Shown here one piece after another: positions 61,431-64,000 of a DNA stretch of 64,000 bases. The DNA is from Chloracidobacterium validum (GTDB lineage: Bacteria > Acidobacteriota > Blastocatellia > Chloracidobacteriales > Chloracidobacteriaceae), in the NCBI RefSeq assembly GCF_018304825.1, contig NZ_CP072648.1:2339501-2403500 (forward strand), read 5' to 3'. Positions within the stretch are counted from its first letter, which is position 1. Every line of letters begins with the position of its first letter. The notes under the pieces were generated by a model. That model was not told the DNA's origin, did not search any database, and worked only from the letters and a program-made list of their open reading frames with translations. A program made the position numbers and the translations under genes.

Positions 61431-63785
61431 TCAGGGCTGAATGACGCGACTCGTCTGCGGTTGCGACGGCGGTGATGGACGACTTCCCGGCGCAAACAAC
61501 TCCCTGAAGAGCGGATAGCCCAGGCCGGCAATGAACAAGAAAATGCCCAGTGCCATCACCAGGACATAGTTCTGCATGAGGCCGGTCTGTACCGTGCGGA
61601 AGACGACCGAACTGGCGCGCGTCAACCAGGCGAAGAAGTTGACCACCGAATCCACAACGAAATCCACACCCCATGCGCCAAGGTTCACTTTCTTGAACGC
61701 GCCAACGAGGTAAACATCAATGAAGTCATCCCAGAACCACTTGCGGACGCTCAGAACGTAGAGTGGACGCAGCGTTTGGGCGAGCTTTTCGGGAAGTTCC
61801 GGGCGAATGACGTACAGGAAATAGGCCAGGCCCATCATCGCCAACGCCCAGATGACACTGACAATAGCCAGTAGCCACTCGGTCGGATTGATGGCCGTCA
61901 CCGGTTTCTCTGGGTACAGCGTGGTATCCATGACCGGGGCCAGCCAGTGATGAACGTAGTTGGGGAAAGCCCCGCCAGTGAGTTCTTCCGACACACCGGC
62001 AAAACCAGCCACCAGGGCAAACACCGCCAGCACGACCAGCGGTAGCGTCATGACCAACGGCGATTCGTGCGGGTGGAAGTCCTTCGAGGCTGGCCCCTGA
62101 CCGTGGTCATCGCCATGGTCATGTCCATCGCCTGCCTTATGGGGCTGAAAGTCCGGGCCCTCCAGAAACCGTTCCTTGCCAAAGAAGGTCAGGCACATCA
62201 GGCGTGTCATGTAAAAGGCGGTCACGCCAGCCGTGAGAAAGCCCATGGCGTAGAGTGCCAGGCCTATCTCATGACTGAACACGGGTGTGTGCAGCGCCTT
62301 GGCCAGGATTTCGTCCTTACTGAAAAACCCGGCAAAGGGAATGATGCCGCAGATGGCAAACAGCGATACCATCATCGTGGCAAAGGTGATCGGCATGTAC
62401 TTTCTGAAGTTGCCGTAGTAGGTCATCTCCTGCTGGTGGCCACTGGGTGAGCCACCGTGAATGACGCTCCCAGAACCAAGAAAAAGCTGGGCTTTGAAGA
62501 AAGCGTGCGTCACGACGTGAAACACACCAGCGACAAAGGCCCCGACGCCGCAGCCGACAAACATGTAGCCAAGTTGGGAAACCGTTGAGTACGCCAGGGC
62601 TTTTTTGATGTCGGTTTGGGTGATGCCAATCGTGGCCGCGACAAACGCCGTGGCAATCCCGATTACGGCTACGGTCAACATGGCCGTTGGCGCACGCTGG
62701 AAGAGTGGGTTACACCGCGCCACAAGATAGACCCCGGCCGTGACCATCGTCGCCGCGTGGATGAGTGCCGACACCGGAGTTGGACCGGCCATAGCATCGG
62801 GTAACCACGTGTAGAGTGGAATCTGCGCGCTTTTCCCAGCCGCACCCAGGAAGATCAGCAGGGCAATGACCGTCAGCGTGCCGCCTGTGAAGCTCAATGC
62901 TGCCAGGCCCAGTGGTTCCTGCGGCAGGGCCTTGACCATCACCATGACATCGGCGTAGTCGAGCGTCCCAAACACCGCAAAGGTTGCCATCATCGCCAGC
63001 ATCAACCCGAAGTCACCGACGCGGTTCATAACGAAGGCCTTCTTGGCGGCCACCCCGGCTTCGGGTTTCTTCAGGTAGTAGCCGATGAGCAGGTACGACG
63101 CCAAGCCGACGCCTTCCCAGCCGACGAAGGTCATCAGGAAGTTTGCGCCCAACACCAGGTTGAGCATCATGAACATGAACAGGTTCAGGTACGCAAAAAA
63201 CCGATGAAAGCTTGGGTCGCCATGCATGTAACCGATGGCGAACAAGTGAATGAAGAACGCCACAAACGTGACAAACAAAATATAGAGGCCCGAAAGCTGG
63301 TCAAGCTGGTAAGCCCACTTGACCGAAAAATCCGCCATCGCCTGGCCGGCGTTTGGGCCCAGGGTTGCCGCCATCGCCCCGCCGGGCATCCACTCAAACA
63401 ACGTCACGATGTAGGGCGTGGCAACAACTTCGTGTCCCTCATCTTTGGGGTCACCAGCGGCGGTGTGGTCGCCCGCCTCGGTCGCCGACTGGGCCTTGAT
63501 GGCTTGCTTGGCGCGGAGTGCTTCTTTGTCTTCCGCGCCAGACATCTGGGACATCAATGCAGCTTCACGCTGCTTGGCCGCCTTTTGCACGTTGGCGTCG
63601 TGGGCATAATGACTGAACTCATACACAGCAACGGCCGAACACACAAACGAGGCTGCCACCATGGTGCAGGCAATGGCCCCGATAACTTTTTCAGAAAAGC
63701 CCAGCCGCTTGGCAAACAAGCCGTTGATGACAAATCCCAGCAGCGGAAAGAAAGGCACCAGTGCAACGAGATACATAAACGGCAT
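61431..63785 (-). CDS. nuoL: NADH-quinone oxidoreductase subunit L
   Basis: Largest proton-pumping subunit of complex I with the lateral helix at its C-terminus. The 784-residue protein keeps 'FVGWEGVGLASYLLIGYYLK', 'IPLYTWLPDAMAGPTPVSAL' and 'ALAYSTVSQLGYMFVGCG'. It is longer than typical (about 610-700). A charged Lys/Glu/Ala-rich loop lies at about 65-125 after the second helix, and a His/Asp-rich loop near 560-585 ('GDGHDHGDDHGQG') could bind metal. The ATG overlaps the nuoK stop (TGATG). Confidence 0.96.
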   Translation of the reverse strand: MPFMYLVALVPFFPLLGFVINGLFAKRLGFSEKVIGAIACTMVAASFVCSAVAVYEFSHYAHDANVQKAAKQREAALMSQMSGAEDKEALRAKQAIKAQSATEAGDHTAAGDPKDEGHEVVATPYIVTLFEWMPGGAMAATLGPNAGQAMADFSVKWAYQLDQLSGLYILFVTFVAFFIHLFAIGYMHGDPSFHRFFAYLNLFMFMMLNLVLGANFLMTFVGWEGVGLASYLLIGYYLKKPEAGVAAKKAFVMNRVGDFGLMLAMMATFAVFGTLDYADVMVMVKALPQEPLGLAALSFTGGTLTVIALLIFLGAAGKSAQIPLYTWLPDAMAGPTPVSALIHAATMVTAGVYLVARCNPLFQRAPTAMLTVAVIGIATAFVAATIGITQTDIKKALAYSTVSQLGYMFVGCGVGAFVAGVFHVVTHAFFKAQLFLGSGSVIHGGSPSGHQQEMTYYGNFRKYMPITFATMMVSLFAICGIIPFAGFFSKDEILAKALHTPVFSHEIGLALYAMGFLTAGVTAFYMTRLMCLTFFGKERFLEGPDFQPHKAGDGHDHGDDHGQGPASKDFHPHESPLVMTLPLVVLAVFALVAGFAGVSEELTGGAFPNYVHHWLAPVMDTTLYPEKPVTAINPTEWLLAIVSVIWALAMMGLAYFLYVIRPELPEKLAQTLRPLYVLSVRKWFWDDFIDVYLVGAFKKVNLGAWGVDFVVDSVVNFFAWLTRASSVVFRTVQTGLMQNYVLVMALGIFLFIAGLGYPLFRELFAPGSRPSPPSQPQTSRVIQP

Positions 63786-64000
63786 CACCACTTGAGGAGA
63801 TTGATTTCATCTACCGCGATGGTTTCGCGGTTGCGGTAGAGCGCCAGGAGCAGCCCCAGTCCAAGCGCGGCTTCTGCCGCCGCCACAACAATTACGAAAA
63901 TCGTCATGACGTGGCCGTTATAGGCATACAGACTGCCCTGGGTCTGCCAATAGCGTGCAAAGGCAATGAAGTTCAGATTGGCAGCGCTGAGCATCAACTC
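63785..64000 (-). CDS. nuoK: NADH-quinone oxidoreductase subunit K, 5' end outside window
   Basis: The frame runs off the window end; 71 C-terminal residues are visible, starting in the conserved '[18 protein letters not shown]' and including '[20 protein letters not shown]' and the terminal 'VDEINLLKW'. NuoK is a three-helix membrane subunit of complex I, and both visible helices are intact. Its stop is coupled to nuoL. Confidence 0.95.
   Translation of the reverse strand, partial: ELMLSAANLNFIAFARYWQTQGSLYAYNGHVMTIFVIVVAAAEAALGLGLLLALYRNRETIAVDEINLLKW

Noticed and set aside
1-64000. CRISPR arrays, insertion sequences, prophage or integrase
   Set aside because: No regularly spaced repeats, transposase, integrase or phage structural genes were found on reading both strands.

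Overview
The window is a GC-rich bacterial chromosome segment, densely coded and mostly transcribed on the minus strand. I see no rRNA, tRNA, CRISPR array, integrase or transposase. The gene content (a LipB-Nudix fusion, a fused alpha/beta E1 dehydrogenase, a conserved hypothetical whose N-terminal 'SYF-EIE' motif I associate with Acidobacteriota, nuoKLMN, an enlarged TatC) points to the Acidobacteriota, possibly near Chloracidobacterium. This taxonomic placement is an inference from gene content, not a computed match.

Layout. 1-9.6 kb: a partial lipoprotein, an unknown protein, argS, two exported plus-strand proteins (cyclophilin and M16 peptidase), ribE with a thioredoxin-like protein, and an exported ankyrin protein paired with an exported catalase. 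9.6-16 kb: a regulatory-looking intergenic region, an SUMF1-like lipoprotein, a decayed gene, ppa, larC, htrA and glycerophosphodiesterase. 16-24 kb: a minus operon of E1 dehydrogenase, hisA, a SufR-type regulator, mrp and a small protein, then a dicarboxylate-type transporter and an acyl-CoA dehydrogenase. 24-30 kb: a Cys-rich secreted protein, thiE, an unknown, a TgpA-type transglutaminase and mnmG.

30.2-35.8 kb is a candidate RiPP (ribosomally made, modified peptide) operon. It encodes an ATP-grasp enzyme, a lasso-type B2 leader peptidase, a 51-residue precursor peptide, an HprK-like kinase, a radical SAM/SPASM-like enzyme, a PqqD-like recognition protein and a nucleotidyltransferase. The precursor leader keeps the lasso-style F-x-x-P-x-L motif and spacing, but there is no lasso cyclase and the predicted core lacks a lasso-type acceptor residue.

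35.9-47.6 kb is housekeeping: carA, an acyltransferase, hisD, tatC, tatA/B, gpmA, enoyl-CoA hydratase and trxB, then a plus-strand 3D-domain protein and a NamZ-type muramidase.

47.6-55.4 kb is a five-gene minus operon that I regard as the second notable system. It encodes a von Willebrand A (vWA) lipoprotein, a three-helix membrane protein, a tubulin/FtsZ-superfamily protein, a 1154-residue actin/Hsp70-fold ATPase and a membrane-anchored coiled-coil protein. It looks like an envelope-associated cytoskeletal or stress machine.

55.5-64 kb holds the LipB-Nudix fusion, nhaA and nuoN, nuoM, nuoL and a partial nuoK (proton-pumping arm of complex I). NuoL and NuoM both carry unusual hydrophilic insertions.
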